Shown here one piece after another: positions 5,667 through 7,790 of a stretch of 7,790 nt of DNA; position 1 is the first letter of the stretch; every line of letters starts with the position of its first letter. Position numbers and translations under genes: made by a program. This DNA is from Lachnospiraceae bacterium (GTDB lineage: Bacteria; Bacillota; Clostridia; Lachnospirales; Lachnospiraceae). The stretch lies in NCBI GenBank assembly GCA_017476305.1, contig JAFVAA010000647.1, positions 1-7,790 on the forward strand. Direction: 5' to 3'. The notes below the pieces were generated by a model, which saw only the letters and a list, made by a program, of their open reading frames with translations, made no database searches and was not told where the DNA came from.

Positions 5667-7787
5667 CATAAAATATTTTCTTAATACCTCCGTATCTTTC
5701 CTGACGACATATCCGCTGCCTCCCTCTCCCTTTACATCCTCCACCATGCTTAAGATCAGCACCGGTTTTTCTTCCTCACCTGTTGTAAATATAGAAAACC
5801 AGCCTATTTCCGTACCATTCTTATCTTCCTTTGAGCCTTTCAGTTCTGCCGTTCCCGTTTTGCCTGCTAAATCCCTGTTCAGGCGATGTGCATAATATCC
5901 GGTTCCCCCTTCTTCATTCACTACTCCTTCTAATCCTTCCATTACCTCTTTTACGCTATCTTCAAGAAATGCCTGCTCAATCCAGATTTCAGGCTCCCTT
6001 CCTTCATCAAATAACAAAAAGGGCTTTAACATATTTCCATGATTCAGAAATGCCGTATAGATGCACACAAGGTGCAGAGGATTTATAAGGACCTGTCCCT
6101 GTCCGTATCCCGTATCTGCCAATCCAATCTCTGTTTCTATTTTATCTGTGCCGGAATAACTTGATTTTGTCATGGATATTTCAAATGGTATTTCCTCTCC
6201 AAAACCAATTTCCTGCAAAGACTGCTCCAGATTCCCTGCTCCTATCTTTAATGCCGCCTTTGCGAAAAAGATATTATCAGAATAGACAAGGGCATTTTTT
6301 ACATTGACCGGTGAATAAGTATGTAATGTTGTAACCTGATAGCCTCCCCAGGATTCATCTTTCTGCCATGACAGTCCTTCACTTCCATAATCTTTTTTCG
6401 GATCAAGGCATCCCCTGTCAAGCCCGATAGAAGCGATGACCGGCTTAAATGTAGAACCGGGACACCATACACCACGGAATCTGTTATATAATGGCTTGTC
6501 ATCATCATTATTTAACTGATCCCACTTTTCTCCTGACAACCCACTGATAAAAAGATTGTTGTCATAGGACGGAGTGCTGACTAAGGCTAATACTTCCCCT
6601 GTTTTTGGATCAAGGGCTACAGAACATCCCCTGTCATCCCTGAATTCTTCGTATAACAGACCTTGCAGATCCTTGTCAATAGTAAGCTGTATGTTTTCTC
6701 CATCTTCCCTGAATTTTGTCGCCAGTTCCGACTGTACTTTTCCGTCTTCATCTACAATACATATACTGCAGCCGTCCTCTCCTTTCAATTCCTTTTCAAA
6801 CAGTCCCTCCATGCCGGTACGCCCTAACACGCTGGTAGAACGATAGCCCTCTCCATCATGTTTCTCCAAATCTTCTGCTGTCACGCCCTGCACATATCCG
6901 ATCAGATGTGCCGCCGCCTCTTTCATAGGATAAGTGCGTATTTCTGTATCTATTATCATCACACCGGCGATTTCTAACAGATGATCCTGTCTCTCTTTTT
7001 CCTGTAAAACGCCTTTCTCCGGTTCATACTTAAGCAGATCGGACTCCATGATTTTTGGCAGAGTGGCAACAGGCACAAAGGAATCATCTTTCACCCATTT
7101 TGCAGATAACTTTTTGTCTATGTCATCGGATTTCATCTCTAACAAATCTGCAATTTTTTTCAAGGACTTTTTTCTGTTCTCCAACTTTCCGGGAACAATT
7201 CCGACCGAGGATGCTGTTCCCTTTCCTGCAAGCATCCTGCCTTTGCGGTCATAAATTTCCCCACGCTTTGCCGCACTCCACTTGACAGATACATTCGTAC
7301 TGCTGTCAAGTTCTGGAAAAATCATATGATCATCCCACAATAAATAATAATGCCCATCAATTTTTTCAAAGTCTGCTTCATTCTGAAATGAAATCTCTCC
7401 TGCAACCGTATCCATTTTTAGTAAATAAACTACCGTCACACCATCCTCGTTTTCTTCCGTCAAAACATCTGATATTTCTATGTTTTTAGCTGATATTCCC
7501 TGATAGATCTTCTGGTTTCTCTCGATAAACCTTTGCATCTCCACATCTTTATCTGACGTGTCTTTCTGTTTCGCCATAACAGTCATATCATACATTTCTT
7601 CATACTTTTCCTGTTCAATCAAAGACATATACTTCATCAGCAGAGAATCCGGCTTTTCCATTTCTTTTGCAGGCCCAAAGTTTGCACCCTTTATCACAAA
7701 CCTATAATAAATTCCCATTACCAAAAAGAGTATTGCTGACAGTACCAACAAAATATATAACGTTCTTCTTTTTCTGTATATCTTCAT
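5652..7787 (-). CDS. class B penicillin-binding protein with MecA-type N-terminal domain
   Basis: This 711-residue transpeptidase crosslinks peptidoglycan on the outer face of the membrane. A basic N-terminus and one membrane anchor (about residues 9-31) are followed by a MecA_N/NTF2-like domain (about 44-160). The dimerisation domain begins at AAKRGEIYDRKGRMLA (172-187) and includes GRTGMEG (322-328). The transpeptidase domain (about 385-705) has all catalytic motifs: STFK with nucleophile Ser445 and Lys448, SDN (503-505) and KTGT (643-646). This is the plan of subclass B3 (PBP2a of Staphylococcus aureus, PBP5 of Enterococcus faecium), whose members often bind beta-lactams poorly. Low affinity is inferred here from family and context, not visible. 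It is somewhat longer than the roughly 670-680 residues of those relatives. The ATG at 7787 is three bases from the window edge, so its ribosome binding site and promoter cannot be seen. Confidence 0.93.
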   Translation of the reverse strand: MKIYRKRRTLYILLVLSAILFLVMGIYYRFVIKGANFGPAKEMEKPDSLLMKYMSLIEQEKYEEMYDMTVMAKQKDTSDKDVEMQRFIERNQKIYQGISAKNIEISDVLTEENEDGVTVVYLLKMDTVAGEISFQNEADFEKIDGHYYLLWDDHMIFPELDSSTNVSVKWSAAKRGEIYDRKGRMLAGKGTASSVGIVPGKLENRKKSLKKIADLLEMKSDDIDKKLSAKWVKDDSFVPVATLPKIMESDLLKYEPEKGVLQEKERQDHLLEIAGVMIIDTEIRTYPMKEAAAHLIGYVQGVTAEDLEKHDGEGYRSTSVLGRTGMEGLFEKELKGEDGCSICIVDEDGKVQSELATKFREDGENIQLTIDKDLQGLLYEEFRDDRGCSVALDPKTGEVLALVSTPSYDNNLFISGLSGEKWDQLNNDDDKPLYNRFRGVWCPGSTFKPVIASIGLDRGCLDPKKDYGSEGLSWQKDESWGGYQVTTLHTYSPVNVKNALVYSDNIFFAKAALKIGAGNLEQSLQEIGFGEEIPFEISMTKSSYSGTDKIETEIGLADTGYGQGQVLINPLHLVCIYTAFLNHGNMLKPFLLFDEGREPEIWIEQAFLEDSVKEVMEGLEGVVNEEGGTGYYAHRLNRDLAGKTGTAELKGSKEDKNGTEIGWFSIFTTGEEEKPVLILSMVEDVKGEGGSGYVVRKDTEVLRKYFMLMDS

Positions 7788-7790
7788 ATA

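Overview
The window looks like AT-rich Firmicutes DNA, most likely from a gut clostridium of the Lachnospiraceae type. This rests on clear AGGAGG-type ribosome binding sites, sigma-A type promoter boxes, a lipoprotein signal, and the protein families present. The assignment is by eye; no database was searched. Every gene I can support lies on the minus strand, so transcription runs from right to left. I see no plus-strand gene, tRNA, rRNA, CRISPR array, transposase or beta-lactamase gene.

Region by region, in the direction of transcription: a class B penicillin-binding protein with a MecA-type N-terminal domain (5652-7787); a 93-nt inverted repeat followed by five T (5569-5666); a lipoprotein of unrecognised function (4271-5554); a sigma-A promoter carrying a perfect TTACA-N2-TGTAA dyad (4230-4274); a BlaI/MecI repressor (3813-4193); a perfect 16-bp hairpin (3753-3792); a full-length BlaR1/MecR1 signal transducer (1904-3739); a 50-codon membrane microprotein joined to it by an ATGA overlap (1755-1907); a 212-codon protein of unknown function (1113-1751); a stand-alone OmpR/PhoB-type winged-helix protein (653-1072) whose 3' end lies in an intrinsic terminator (627-665); a small helical protein (223-564); and another hairpin (171-198).

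The core is a beta-lactam sensing and response module, comparable in content to staphylococcal mecA-mecR1-mecI but arranged head to tail rather than divergently. By family knowledge, BlaR1 is acylated by a beta-lactam through its external sensor domain (Ser416), its zinc protease domain is activated, BlaI is lost from its operator, and the target genes are derepressed. The probable target is the class B PBP, which would take over cell-wall crosslinking. The PBP promoter lies beyond the right edge, so its control by BlaI cannot be seen here.

The least explained parts are the accessory genes: the lipoprotein between PBP and repressor, and the membrane microprotein plus 212-residue protein after blaR1. 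Those last two are in the same reading frame and are separated only by one TAG codon and one ATA codon. They may be a single membrane-anchored protein split by an amber codon, or two translationally coupled products.
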